The notes below the pieces were generated by a model that saw only the letters and a program-made list of their open reading frames with translations, searched no databases and was not told the origin of the DNA. DNA of 64,000 nucleotides from Diaporthe sp. PMI_573 (taxonomy: Eukaryota; Ascomycota; Sordariomycetes; Diaporthales; Diaporthaceae), in NCBI GenBank assembly GCA_021399435.1, contig JAJTUP010000014.1, positions 1,240,001 through 1,304,000 of the forward strand. Reading direction: 5' to 3'. Position 1 is the first letter of the stretch. Every line of letters begins with the position of its first letter. The position numbers and the translations under genes are program-made. Shown one piece after another: positions 21,419 through 34,560 of the stretch.

Positions 21419-24072
21419 CTTGTTTGGAGATATTACTGCTCAAGCAGTGTCTACGATATGATGTGGGTAAGACGGAAGAGGACAAGCCGATAAGGAAGCG
21501 AACAAATATTAAGATATCAGAGAGCGACAGCGAGAAATGCGAATGAGCCTCGAGGAACGACCGTAGCGACCCTGAAGCAAACGAAATAAGAAAGGCAAAG
21601 AGCGACGAGAGGATACTTCCAAGTAAATATTGATATTTGGGGTCTCTGGGGGAAGAACGATCGGGGCAGAGAGCGTGACGGGCGGCCCAACTCCTTTTTA
21701 ATATGAAGATGATCAGAGTGGACTGGGCCAATCCGGTTAGGAGACACCCCCCAGAGGAGGAAGCGAGGTCACCATACAGTAATGCAGTGGATCATCACCG
21801 GGTGCCCACATATGATGTTCGGGGTATCCAGGCACTGCCAGGTTAGGAAAAACTTGGACCAGGACCACTTGGGCCTCTCAAGCGCACGTGAGCGAGATTA
21901 TGTCTTCCCCGGTTAGGACGGGTACGGCAAGGGCGACTACAGAGCCACGCACGACGCCCAGGTGCCACGAGTTGTCGTCCGTGAAGCCTGAGCCGCCGCT
22001 GACAGCAGCCAGCAAGTGTGAAGGAGACGCGGCACCTTGTCGCTCACAGTCCGTTTTGAGGTAGCGTCCCGCGGAATGCACAGGCTCAGGGGGTTGACGT
22101 GACGGACGGGGTTGACGTGAGGGCTGTGTGGCCCGGGATGACGTTGGGCGAGCAGGACGAGGAGGCGCAAGAGTCAAGCAAGCCATCTCACAGTACCTGG
22201 TCCGTCGTCCGATGTTGGTTGGATGTGTTTCCTCGGGGCCGCCTACTTGGCGCAATATGGACGGAAACATGCTGGCATGTCGTCGGCGGTCCTGTGCAGG
22301 TTGCTGCAGGTTGCGGCTGGAAGACGGCAGGACGGCAGGGCATAGCGCGTGTTTGAAACAAGCCAACACCAGCGAACAGGGGCAGAATCTGCAATGCAGG
22401 TGGGCGGCTGGATGGGCGCAGCTCAATGCGGTGGAGGTTGCCCAAAGCAGCAGTCATCAACACGAGCAGGACGAATCAGACCTTGATGCCGAGAGAGACT
22501 GGTGGGGACTCGCAGGACGGCGTGCCAGCGTTCAGGGGTTCGATGATTGATGAAGGAGCAGCAGCAGAGGCAGGACGGGACGGACGGCCTGCGAGGCTCT
22601 GGACCAGACAGGTGATGGGGAGTCTGATATCGGCAAACCAGGGTCCAAGGGGCACTAAACCCTTGGCAGACCTTGGCAGGGTGATCCTCTCACTTCAGAG
22701 AAATAAGCTTAGCCGACGCTTGTCGCGGTGGACGATCACCGAGATGCGAGCATGCAGAAGCGATGCAGATGAGCTTTGGCCGTGGCCAGCTTTAGATGAG
22801 CGGCTGGCTGTGGGTTGACGAACAATGAACAGGTGGCTGGCAACGGTCTGAAGATCTGAGCAGCCGTTGACCAGCCACGCATTGTCTAAGTGCAAATCGG
22901 TGGAACCCGGTTTTCTGGATTGTGGTAGCAATGCTGTCGATCTCTCCTTGGTTGGCTGGCGGGCTGTCTTGCAGTGTGCCTTCAGCCGAACCCCTGAATC
23001 CTCCCTCCGCAATGCCGATATTGGATACCACAGCAGCTAGATTGCAGCCCTGTCAGCTTTGTCTGCCAAGCTACGGCCAAGAGAGCAATCAGGTCAGAGT
23101 AGGCGAGGCGGCAAGACACCTTGAACAGCTCGATGAGGAGAGGTCGATCGAGCCGCGGACGTCCACACAGCCAAACAGCCAACAGCAGGCCAAGTCGGGC
23201 AAGCAATCGAAGCTTTGGCGACGAGAGTCCTAGCCTCTGGGCGGCCTTGCTTGGTTTGACCGCTGAGGCTCTGCGGGTCGAAACAACGGAGAAGGAAGAG
23301 TCGCAGTGTTGGGAGTAGGGACGAGACCGACGTTGAAGGAGAAGCTGGTGATGGCCTGAGCTTGAGCTTGAGCTTGAGCTTGAGCTTCCTTCCTATTGCA
23401 AAGCAGTTGCTCTTGACGCAGGAGTAGGCACCCCTGGATTGAGAAGGAACGACGTGAGTGGGAATTGTGATGTACCTGGGTACCTACTGTACCTGGGTAC
23501 TTACTACTACTTACTACCCAGCCTGGCCAGCCAAGCATTGTAGTGCGCCACCTCGAGAGACAATGTGCTTCCCTCAAACAAAGAATCAGGGCGCTTGACA
23601 ACACCGACACGTCAAAAGCCAAAAGCCTCTCCGTCGTTTTTCTCTCCGTCAATCCACACTCATTATGCCGATGCTTCATGGCTTACCCCTGCTGCACCCT
23701 GGCCTTCTCGGCATTAACCGCCGGTTGCATGGTGTGTGGGGGATGAACGTCGCCTACGCGCTTCTAGACCGTGGCACACGCCCGACGCCCAAGTCATGCG
23801 CAACTTCTCAGTGAAATGACAACCAAATTTGGGCTCCCTCAATCAGGCAGTATGATCTTTGGACCTGCACTTATTGAGACAATTCTGGCTGCAAATCTCC
23901 AGAGGTCCGTGGGTAAGCTCAGGTGCTCGTTGTGATTGCTTTTCAATGTACCAGTCACCACCTGACCATCTGAAGGCTGATACCCCAAGTAATTACTGAG
24001 CGATGGACCTTTGAATTCATTAAACTACTCAAGTATGACCTGTATAACATGCCCCCCAATCAACCAATTAAA
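21419..24072. other. Intergenic region left of the cluster
   Basis: About 2.65 kb. The first 350 bases are the aspartic protease promoter. The rest has only low-complexity open frames without domains. It holds GAGCTT repeats (about 23,356-23,388) and a run of gtacctgggtacc/tacttactacta direct repeats (about 23,470-23,518). The region forms the left boundary of the biosynthetic cluster. No gene supported. Confidence 0.4.
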
Positions 24073-27000
24073 TCAAAACTCAACCTTGATGTCTCCCAAC
24101 CCAACGCTCATGTTAGACGACACACTTGTCAAAACTGAGATATAGGCGTCCAAAAATGCCTTGGGATGCTCCGGCCCATACAGCGAGCTCTGGAGCTTGA
24201 CCGTAACGAGAGGGTCCTTGGCGGGATCATCCGACATCTCAAGCACCACATCGTACGGCGTGCGCTCCCTAAACGTGTCGACCTCCACAATGGACGCATC
24301 CCCAATTGTACCGCTCTCGGCCCCGCCCTGCCTGTAGTCGAAGACAGCCTGACAGAGCGGCGCGTGCGTCGGCGCCGAGATGCCCAGGCCCAGGCGCTCC
24401 AGCGTCACGCTGTAAGGAACGCGAGCGTGTTGCATGGCCTGGCGCAGGCGATCCTTGGTGGCCTCGAGCTGGGCCACAAAGTTCTGCTCCGGCGCCATGC
24501 GCACGGGGAGGAGGTTGGCGAAGTAGCCCATCGCGGCGATGTCCTGCACGGTCGCGCGGTTGGTGTCGGCTATGCCGACGCAGATGTCCTCGTCGGTCCG
24601 GCCCGCGAGGCGCGCCAGGAGCACGTGGTAGGCGGTGAGGTAGAAGTGCATGGGGGATACTTTCTGCCTCTTTGCGCGCTCGCGGATGCGGAAGGCCAGC
24701 ACGGCGTTCAGCCGGGCGACGCCGGTGTGTTGGTCCCAAGCCACGGCGGAGGAGCGAGCTTGCTGCTGAGCATTGGGCAGGGCCAACACGGGCAGCACCG
24801 AGGGGATGGTCGTGTACATGGACGTCCAGTATGACACGTCCTCGTCCATTTTCCCGCTCTCGAGGGCTGTGCGCTGCCGGGTGGCGAACTCTGGGTACTG
24901 GGATGCCTGCTGAGACAGTTTTACGCCGCTGTAGAGCTGGGAAATCTCGGCAAAGAGGTTCTCGGTCGTCGAGCCATCACCGGCAAGACGGTGGTATGCG
25001 ATGATGAAGAGATGGTGGTCTCGCCCCCAGTGGTAGTCGACGATCTTGAAAGTCTCGCCGGCCGACAGGTTGTACTGTTGCTTGTGGATCTCCTTGAGCT
25101 CACGCTCGGCTGCTGCTCTGTCTGGCAGCTCGATACACTCCATGCGACAACCCGAGGTCATGAGGACAGTTTGCACGAGCTCACCGTTGGGGTCCTCGAC
25201 AAGGGCTGTGCGGAAGATGTCGTGTCGTGCAAAAATTGCAGTCACAGCCTTGGAGAGCTTCTCCAGGTCGATTGTACCCTCCATATACAGGCCTACAGTG
25301 TTGTGAAAGATGGCTGGGTCTTCGGGCAACTGCTGTTGGAGCCTCCACGAGTGCTCCTGTGTGAGAGACAATGGTGCTTTACGTACGACATTGCTCGAGT
25401 CATCGCCGCCCGAGTCTGTTCCCAGCCCAATATCGGAATCAGCAGAAGTCTCAGAGCTGTCTTGTGTGACTTCCAAGATGTCCTCTACTTGACTAGACTC
25501 GCTCGAGTCCAAGTCAACAGACACGATCAGAGGAATGGCGCTTGGGGAGAGACGATCGGCTGCCTCCCCAGCAAGCTCGGAAATGGAAGCACCGCTGAGC
25601 ACCCTCAGGATGGGGATGTCGAGGAGAAGCGTCTTGGAGAACCATGTGGCAACAGTGACAGCACCGAGCGAGTCCACACCCTGGTCGATCAAAGGTGTCG
25701 TGGCGTTGACCTGCTCGTCTTTGGGAATGTGCAGGGTACCGCGCATCTTGTCTGACAGCCCATCGATGATGGCTGCTCGGACCTCGTCCATCGTGGTTGC
25801 CTGCAGCAGAAGTTCCTTGATCGATTTTTTGGAGCCCGACTGGCCATCGTCCGTGTCGCGCTGCTCGGGCACTCTCAGGTTGCCAAATCGGGGATCATCG
25901 TAGATCTTGATGGTGTCCCTATACTGCGGTAACAAAGGCGGAACACCAGTACCAATCTCAATCCCGGTCATTGTCGTCACATCCGCGACGTCTTCAGGAG
26001 ACGCAATGCGTCTTCCAGATACGACAGCCTCGGCGAAAAGCGTGCGGAACTCGTCTTCGGTAAGGAGGTCCATGTCTGAGGACGCTGCGAACTCGGCTTC
26101 GCGCTGCGTTCTGGCAAGGTATCCCACACCGATAGTAGCTCCAATGTGTATCGTAGATGCCTGTGTGTGAGGAGTCAGTTGCTTTATTTCATAGAGCATC
26201 GATTTCTGGGGATTTATCGTCAAACTCACCGCCAAACCCTTCGTGTGCCGTTTCTGGGCAAGACTCTGGAGATATGCGTTTGCGGCAGTGTAGTTGCTCT
26301 GTCCCGGGTTGCCACCTGTCCCGGCCGCTGATGAGAACATGATGAAGAAGTCGAGAAGGTCGGTCGCTGGGTCCGAAAATCTGTCATGTAGGAACTGTGC
26401 ACCAATGATCTTGGACCTGAGCACAACCTCCATGGTCTCCAGCTCCATGTTCCTCAGCAATGCATCCTTCAGGACCAGCGGTCCGTAGGCAATACCGCCA
26501 ATAGGTGGCAGGGTCTTGCGAAGCTGAGCGAGACCGGCGTCGAGCGAGTCTTCTTTTGACACGTCCCTATTTCAACCTGAGTTAGATTTCTGCGGCTGTT
26601 GAATTTCGATAAAAATGGACCGGTGGAGGGGGGGGAGATGGGGGGACAGAGGGTGGACAGATAATATCAAAGAACATACATAGGCAGCACGGTAACATCG
26701 CCGCCGAGCCTTTCAACGTCCTTCATCCACTCCGGGTCAGGAATCTGGGGGTTCCGGCTAGACAGAACCACGTGTCGAGCACCGTGCTCAACCATCCATT
26801 GCGCCAAAGATCGACCAATCGATGTGCCCAACCCCACAAGCAAGTAAGTCTTGTCCTGGACGAAGAGCTTACCGGAGTCGATGGGGCTTAGGCGAGCCGC
26901 AACAGAGCTCTCCGCTCTCCAGTCAATGACAGTGGAATGACAGTGGAAATGGCAGCGGAGTCGTCCAGGACCGTGGCCTGGCTGGCTGATACGGTTGTTG

Positions 27001-30000
27001 GGGTTGCATCAGGCTCCACGTCATCCGGTGAGATCTGCACCGTGGCCTGCTCATCCTCCGGAGACGTTCCAGGCGCAGCAACATCCTGAACCAGGAGGCT
27101 CTTGCTATAGATGGAGCAGGTGATGGGCAAATGGCTAGCCACGCGCCGGCCCAGTGAGCTGGATGAAAAGTCATAGAATGCCGCCAGGTGTAATGACCCG
27201 AGCAGCTCTCTCAGCCGCCTATCGGTCTCCTGCGGATGTAGCCGAATCCAAGATGCCGCAGTAGTACCGGATTCGAGCGGGTTGGAAGATGCAAGGTGAA
27301 GACGCACGTTTCGGCTCTTTGCCGCCTGCTCTAGGCTCTTGACTGAGGAACTGGGGAGGCTCCAAAATCAGTATCGATCCACCAGGGGCGACCGTCGACA
27401 CGATACTTTGCGCCAAGAGCCTCGCTGCGGCGGAAGCCAGGACACATGTCGATCCAGAACCGCTTATTGGGAATATTCGCTTGGTCAGGGACCTGTACGA
27501 TTGACGCATCCGAGTCCGAAAGGGCTACAACCGCCCGGTCCGTCCCTTTAATGCGTCCCTGGATGACATGCCAGAATCCTCCAAGACTACCCACTCGAAT
27601 GGCCTTGGCAAGAGCAAAGTCGACCTGGATGGTCTCATGCGTGGCCTCAGGCACGGATCCAATAGGGGCAGGCAGGGGCTCAACCAGTCCCAGGACTCCT
27701 GCCTCCTGCAGAGTGACAGGCTTCTCGCTTGGGTTCGTCTGTGCCAGGATAGGCCGTCGCGTCGAGTTCAACCGGTTGTTCCTAGGCAAATCATGCTTGA
27801 TCCGAGGCACCAAGGCGCGCCCCTTGCAAAGGTAGATCTCAGGTTCGGTCGTCCATGTCATGCCCTCTGCAACTCCCGCTTGCGCTTCCTCGAGGCGGAG
27901 GGCCTGCTCAACGACAAACTTGACATCTAGGTTGTTGAGGTTGTCCACGTCAAGGCACTGGACATTCAGGTCGGTGTGCTCGAGGCGAATCGAGCGGAGA
28001 GCGCCTACGATCATGGCCTGCCTCGGGTTATCGATCCAGCAATTCTCGGTGAGCCACAAAGAGTTCGCGGAAAAGTAGAAGATAGACTTAAAGGAGTCGA
28101 AAGTTTCTTCGTCAAGCTGCGAGAAAAGTTCCTGGTCAAGTTCAGAGAGGACAATGAAGGTGGACTTGGTCTCAAGCTTGGCGAGGTGAGCCTTGACGTC
28201 CTTCAAGTGCTTGATGTTCAAGATGCGCCGATGAGGCAGGAGACGTTGGACCTCATTCACGATAGCCGATGTCCGAGGCGTGTCACCCCCAAGAATCACA
28301 AGTTGAGAATATTCCTCTTTCAAGGGCGCCGAAAGCGGGTCTGAAAGGCGCAGGTAGTCGGTGCTGATGGCTCGCGCGCTGAAGAGAGTATTGGGGAACA
28401 AATAGCACTCGGCATCAGTCTGTCGGCTCTCAATGCCGGAGAAGCCTGCCTCCTTCAGGATTGCATCCCATTCGGGATAGGTGGCAAATGGGCCAAGATC
28501 ACGGCCTTCGTCGACGCCAGCCCACCAGTCAGGGAAAAGGCCGAAGAGGTAGCCGGTCCGGTTGTGTTCCTTGTATGTGGCTTCGCATATGACCACTTGA
28601 CCACCAGGTTTGAGGAGCGATCTCACATTGGTCATGGTCTCAACCAGCTTGGGTGTAGCGTGCAGGACCGAGGACGCGACCACCATGTCGTAGGAGTGCG
28701 GCTTAAAGCCTTGGTCCTCTGGTCTTTTCGTGGCATCAAGCTTCCGGAATTCCATGCGATCGGCATGATCGGCAAATACTTCACGGGCTTTCTCGAAGAA
28801 TGACACGCCGATGTCAGTGAAGGTGTAGCTGTTGAACCCCATTTGTGGGTTGGAGAGAATGTATTTCGTGGCCGACCCGGTCCCACCACCAATCTCCAGA
28901 ATATCCATCGTCTGGAAACGGTGAGCAATCTGGTTCGAAAGCTCCTTGCCGTAGTCCCAAGCTGGTCCGCTGCACAGGTAGCTTTGGTAGAATTCAGTGA
29001 GAAGCCCATCTTCGTTCATCCAGATGAACGGGTTCGTGTTGTCTCTGATGGTTGAGAGAGCGTTCTCACTCACCCTCTTACACATGCGTAGGTGAGGGTG
29101 GTAGGAGTTTTCTTCGTAGAGTCTTTCTATTGTGTCGATCGTATCAGACTCCCAGGCTGGGTCATACCATTGGCTTCTTCCCTGTCTGGCCTCATCTAGT
29201 TGATGCTCATTCCAATAGATGTATCTTCCATGGCCGTATGAGGCGTTCCGGCGGTCTTCGTCGGTGAGCTGCCGAAGAAACTCCTTCATCCAGAAGAATA
29301 CGCATCGTTCGATGATGGGTATTGCCTCCTTGTCTTGGTCAGTAGCACGGTACTGCGGGAAGTCCAGTACATTGTCTGCGTCCAGTGGGCCCCAGACGCA
29401 ATGAGTAAAGGGCATATGATCCTCGGCGGCGGACGGCGGGAGGAGCGGCTTGAGGAGCAGGTTCTCAACCTCAAAGAGCACCGACTTCTCACCGCTTTCG
29501 CTAGATACCTCGACGTGGCCGGCCAAAAAGTCACCCTTGTCGTACGTGTTGGACGCGTTGTAGTGCACCTGGCCAGCAGCTGATAGGCAGGCCGATGGAT
29601 CAACGGCGATTCTGTCAACATGTACTGGGACATAGAGCGACCTCATTCGCTTATCACCCGGGGCAGAGTAGGCTCCCATGATTGTCTGGAACGACACGTC
29701 CAGAGACGCCGGGTGCAATACCATTTGGCGCGACCTGTGCTGCAAGGTTTGGTAGCCCATGATACCGGTTGCTTTGGCATGTGTACGGTCCATACTTTGC
29801 ACTGCACGGAAGTGGTTGCTATATTGGTATCCCAGTTCCTCAAGCTGCTTATAGAACTTTTCGATGTCGACGGTGAACATGTGTGGCGGGTCTTTCTGAG
29901 GGGGCGGCAGAACATGGGCATCTGGCGATCCAAAAGTGACAACAACCCGGCCCGTGGCCGACGTAGACGGCCTCGCTTCCTTAGCCATGCATGAGTCAAT

Positions 30001-33000
30001 AGTGAAGCTAAGGGTAGCGGACTGCTTCGTATCAGAAGTCAGCCGAGCCGTTAAGAGGAGCTCGACGTTGCTGTTCTCATCCTCGAAAGTAATGGCCTTG
30101 TCAATGCTCATGTCCAAGACTTCAAGCAGTTGGATAGGGCGCTCTCCAGCCACATGTACAGCTGCTTCGAGAGCCATAACCGCGTAGCCGGCTCCTGGGA
30201 ACACGGCTTGGCCTTGCAGGTCGTGACCCTGCAGCCAGTCATGATCCCGGGGTCTAATGAAGTTCTGCCACCGCAAGTGAGATGCAGTGCTGGCCGATGA
30301 GAGTGAGCCAAGCAGCAGGTGAGGCGCAGGCCCGCGCAGGTAGTTGCTAATGGCGCGTGACTCGGTCCAATACTCCCGCGAGTGATCCCAAGGGTACTTG
30401 GGCAGGACTTTGGTCAGGCTAGTAGGAGTGTGGTCAGGTGCGACGGTAGACATAAACCTGTCCGCATCGAGATACTCTGGGAAGCGTTCCCAGATATATC
30501 CAAGTCCAGCCGCAAAAGCGTCCACATCGTTGCCGTTGCGCTGCATACAGCCCACATATGGAAGTTCCTCCGAGGTGATTGTTTTGATTGTTGCCAGACA
30601 GGGCGCCTTCAAGGCCGGATGACATCCAACCTCGACGCCAATGTTGACCCGCTCCGAGATTGTAGCCTGCTCAACTGCCTGTTGGAACAAGACAGGGGAG
30701 ACGAGGTTGTCTTTCCAATAAACTGCAGTGACATCGCTCGCCGCCATGCGCTTGCCCTCGTGTACCGATGAGTACCACGGTACAGAAGACGATGACTGTG
30801 AAGTGGCACCATCGGCCACAGCACAACCGCAGTCTTCAAGAGCCTTTATGTAAGGCTCGGAGCAGGGACTCATGTGATGCGAATGGTATGCTTTGTCCAC
30901 CTTTAGTACGCGCGCAAATTTGGACTCGTCCTCGAGGATTTCCAGCACTTGCTGAATCGCATCTGCATTGCCCGAGAGCGTGGTGCTATCGGGTGAGTTG
31001 CTGGCCGCAACGCACACACGCCCTTGGATATCTTCGAGTTCGCAGAGCTCCTGTGCGTCGTCGTGGGAAATACCCGCCGCCAACATGCCTCCGTTCTCGC
31101 CATTGGGTCCGGAAGCATACTTTGAACACAGGCCGCGCAAATACGCTATCCGAATGGCCTGCGAGGCAGAGATGAAGCCTGCTGCAAATGCTGCCCCAAT
31201 TTCACCCGAAGAGTGACCGACTATAGATGAGAACTCCACACCCGCAGCTGCAAGGAGCTGTACGAGAATAATTTGAACAGCAGCGCAGAGCGGTTGGGAG
31301 TAAGCGGCAAGAGCAACATGAGATGCTTCACCCTCCAGATTGATCTCGTCCTGCAGGGTCCACGACGGGCGGTATTCGGCTGGAAGTGTTTGTAAGGAGT
31401 GGTCGAGCTCGGCTACAACACGCCGAGCGTAAGGTACGGTCGAAACGAGTGCCTTGAGCATACCCGGCCACTGAGCACCTTGACCAGTGAAGACGCCGAG
31501 TATGCGAGGACTCGGGCTTGAAGAGCCGAAGTTGCTGCTCAGTTCCGTGTCCTTGATGGCCTTTTCCATTGCAAGTGCAACGGCCACTCTGGTGTGGCTA
31601 GCGATGGCATGGCGGAAAGGCAATGCCGAGTGTTTGCGAAGCAATGTCCACGCCAAGTCTGCCATGTCAATGCTTGTGTTTGACTTGATGAATCTCAGCG
31701 TGCTTTCAATGACAGCCTTCAGCGCCTTGTCTGAATTTGCAGACAGCACCAGAGGAAGCCCGAGGGTGGTCTCTTGTCGTGTCCCATGTTGTACTGAACC
31801 AGGACCTGGTTTGTATTCCTCGACGATGGCGTGTGCATTCGTACCACCAAAGCCAAAAGAGTTCACGCTCGCCCTGCGAGGCTCACCGGGCGCCAACTCA
31901 GGCCAAGGCTGGGCTTTCGTTGCTATCTGTAGGTGATTGTAGAATGGGGCAACGCTCGGACTAAGCCGGTCGAAGAGCATATTGGGAGGTATCAAGCCAT
32001 GCTGCACCGCGAGCGAGGCTTTCAGCAGCCCCGCAATACCGGCTGTTCCTTCCGTATGGCCAACGACGGTTTTAATACTGCCCACGAACAACTTTCGATT
32101 ATCATCAACTGGCTCGTTGTCACCGAAGAAGGCCCTTGCGATGGCTTCTGCTTCTTGGGGGTCGCCAGCTGGTGTCCCCGTTCCTGTCCAAAGAGCATTG
32201 TCAGTGTCTTCTACTAAAATCCAGAATACGAGGTCTAGAATGTACTTACCATGAGCCTCAAAAAACTGGCAGCGATCTTTTGTCGCATCAAGACCTGCTC
32301 TCGCATACGTCTCGCGAATCAGCCTTTGTTGTGCAATGTTGCTTGGCATGGTGATGCCTGTTGTTTTGCCGTCTTGATTGACACCCGTCTCGCGAATGAC
32401 ACACTCAATTGAGTCTCCGTCAGCCAATGCTTGGCTCAGAGTCTTGAGAACAACGACTCCGACTCCTTCCTATAAGTTGTGCCAGGATCAGTCAGTCACG
32501 ATTCGAATGGTCGTCACCTTGCTTGCTCAGACTTACTCCTCGCGCGTATCCGTCAGCTTTCTCATCCCACATGCGACTTCGACCAGTCGGTGAAAGCATC
32601 TTGACTTTGCTCTCCAGGATGTATGAAACTGCATTGAGAGTCAGTCTGCATCCACCTGGATCCTTTCCGATACAATGTGTAATTAATTACCTGGTGATAG
32701 TATCAGGTTGGCACCGGCTGCCACCGCGACCTTGCTTGTGCCATTTCTTAATTGTTGAACAGCTTGATGCACTGCAACGAGCGAGGAACTGCATGCCGTG
32801 TCTATTGTCATCTGTGCCACTAGTCAGACTCTCATCATAGGCACCAACAGGCGTCCAAATCCTGGAGTCAAAAAGACCACTCACACTTGGACCGTGCCAG
32901 TCGAAAAAGTAGGACAGCCGATTCGAGGCAATACTTGGTGCCGCGCCTGTGACCAAGTACGTCGGGCTGTGATTTGTGTCCCCGTGAGAGTTTGCAGCAT

Positions 33001-33476
33001 AGTCGTTGCACACTGCCGCCGCTTGGTTCAGTACACTAGTCCAACAACCCCTTTTCCTTTCACAGTTTATATGACTTACTTATTCCGACATATACAGCCG
33101 TGTCGGAGCCCCTGATGTCCTGCAAGCTCACGCCCGCGGAAGCTACGGCCTCATACGTCGTCTCGAGAAGTAGTCGCTGTTGGGGGTCGATACTCTCTGC
33201 CTCTCCAGCCGCAATGTTGAAGAAGGAGGCATCGAATGCATGCAGACTCTCGCGCAAAAAGTAGCCATGGCGCGCATTTGTGCGGCCGGGGACGGAGCCG
33301 TCAGCGTGATAGAATGTGTCAGGGTCGAACCTCTGCTGCTTCGGGACCTCACTCTGGAGATCTCGTGGTTCTTTGAGTAGCTCCCACAGCTTTGAAGGTG
33401 AGCTGGCACCGCCTGGAAAGCGGCACGCGCTGCCCACGACGACGACCGGCTCCTTCGATGGCAATGTGGCTGTCAT
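24073..33476 (-). CDS. Highly reducing polyketide synthase with C-terminal condensation domain; frame interrupted
   Basis: Eight exons: 33476-33080, 33012-32885, 32811-32691, 32628-32537, 32469-32250, 32183-26680, 26566-26230 and 26160-24073, about 2,957 residues allowing for the breaks. Domain order and key residues: KS ([17 protein letters not shown]), AT (GHSSGEIG), DH ([14 protein letters not shown]), C-methyltransferase ([14 protein letters not shown]), inactive-ER/linker region, KR ([18 protein letters not shown]), ACP (GVDSLGA) and C. There is no adenylation domain and no functional ER; a trans-ER lies nearby. This is the LovB-type layout. The C domain reads YHRLAGDG where HHxxxDG is expected, so the catalytic second His is Arg. 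Two one-base C insertions and an 11-bp tandem duplication (26,925-27,471) break the frame; removing the 13 extra bases makes all exons agree. It is a recent pseudogene or carries assembly errors. Confidence 0.9.
26925..27471 (-). other. Frame-disrupted segment of the PKS
   Basis: Three frame changes lie between the MT and KR domains. The first is at the CCC run (plus 27,469-27,471): the frame ending ...[10 protein letters not shown] gives way to one reading [20 protein letters not shown]. The second is at the CCCC run (plus 27,353-27,356): ...SILILEPP passes to [14 protein letters not shown]. The third is an exact 11-bp tandem duplication, aatgacagtgg at 26,925-26,935 and 26,936-26,946, after which the frame reads [14 protein letters not shown], the usual entry to the KR. 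Each stretch resembles the expected family sequence only after the shift. Confidence 0.8.
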
Positions 33477-34560
33477 GATCACGCCAGGGCTTCAATTGGG
33501 AATGGGTATCAATATGTCGCTGCCGAAGGCGATGGTCAAAGTGTAACACTGTAGGACGTTGTATGTCTCTAGTTGGACGGCGTATAAGAAGATGACTTGG
33601 GATCGCTCAGAGCTATGTTGAAGTTTTCGCGACAACATCTGCGCCTGCCATATAAATATCTCCCGGATACCTGAAGCTAGTCTATTCGCTAGCCATGATT
33701 CTTACTCGATCGCGACAGTAAAAATAATCAAGCAACAGTATGGACACTTTGACTGCTGCTGAATTGTATCCCGATATGCAATTGTCGAAAGTCCAATCGC
33801 TCACTTGGTATCTAGTTCATCATGTACTGTGCGAGGAGGATAGCATAAGGTAAAAGAAGCACAAGTTTGTTCCTATTCAATAACCGGGTATCCTTTTAAT
33901 AGAAATTTGAGCAATATCAAATACTGCAATCTCTGTTTCCACCGGATTGAAGCACGTCCGCGTCTCAAGCCACGTCTCCGGTCACCACTTACATGTGCAA
34001 TCCTTCTCAACTGCCTTGGTGGAGATGACAATGGATCTCATGACACGAGAAGCTCTGGCAGTGCTGGAAGAATGTTCATCAGCCTCCTGAGTGGGCAATC
34101 GCAAATGTGGAGCGGTTCAGGATTGGCATAGTTCAATGATTCAAATGGGAGTGGTACATGACTACTGCATACTGAAAAAGGGCACCCTGTCGGATTTTTC
34201 TGGGCCTGACTGTGGCTCGTGCTTTGTGTCCTCTGCTCGTGCTGAACTTCTTACACCGAACTTTGTGGCCCCAAAATTACCCCACCACCCGTGGGAAGAA
34301 TCACTGAACGTAGTCCCACAATGATCCACCGTTGACTAACACTGCGGATTATGCACAATGACGTTAAGCCGCTGGACAAAGCTATGCTCTGGTACACAGT
34401 GTTATTGTACGACTGGTACGAAACCAACGCGCGTCTCTATTTATTTAAAGTTCGAACTACTACTACCACGGCCCAATTTTATCGCGGTGGAGGTTTGGAT
34501 AGCACGAAGTAATGAATCGGATTACGCTAGCTGATATGAGATCCAACAAGGGGTTTGAGC
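33477..34560. promoter_or_regulatory. PKS promoter region
   Basis: About 1.1 kb between the PKS start and the stop of the upstream hydrolase gene, both on the minus strand. On the minus strand an AT-rich TATTTATA-like element lies around 33,650-33,660, about 175 bases before the ATG. No ORF with recognisable features. Confidence 0.4.

Noticed and set aside
27344..27407. A GT-AG intron (gtatcg...cccag, minus strand, with an actgat branch-like site) that would bypass two of the PKS frame shifts
   Set aside because: It would delete the stretch reading [20 protein letters not shown], which matches the family well, would keep a non-family stretch (FRRSEALGA), and it does not explain the 11-bp duplication.
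24166..31500. Many open frames of 100-250 codons antisense to the PKS
   Set aside because: They mirror the coding frame of a GC-rich gene and carry no motifs of their own.
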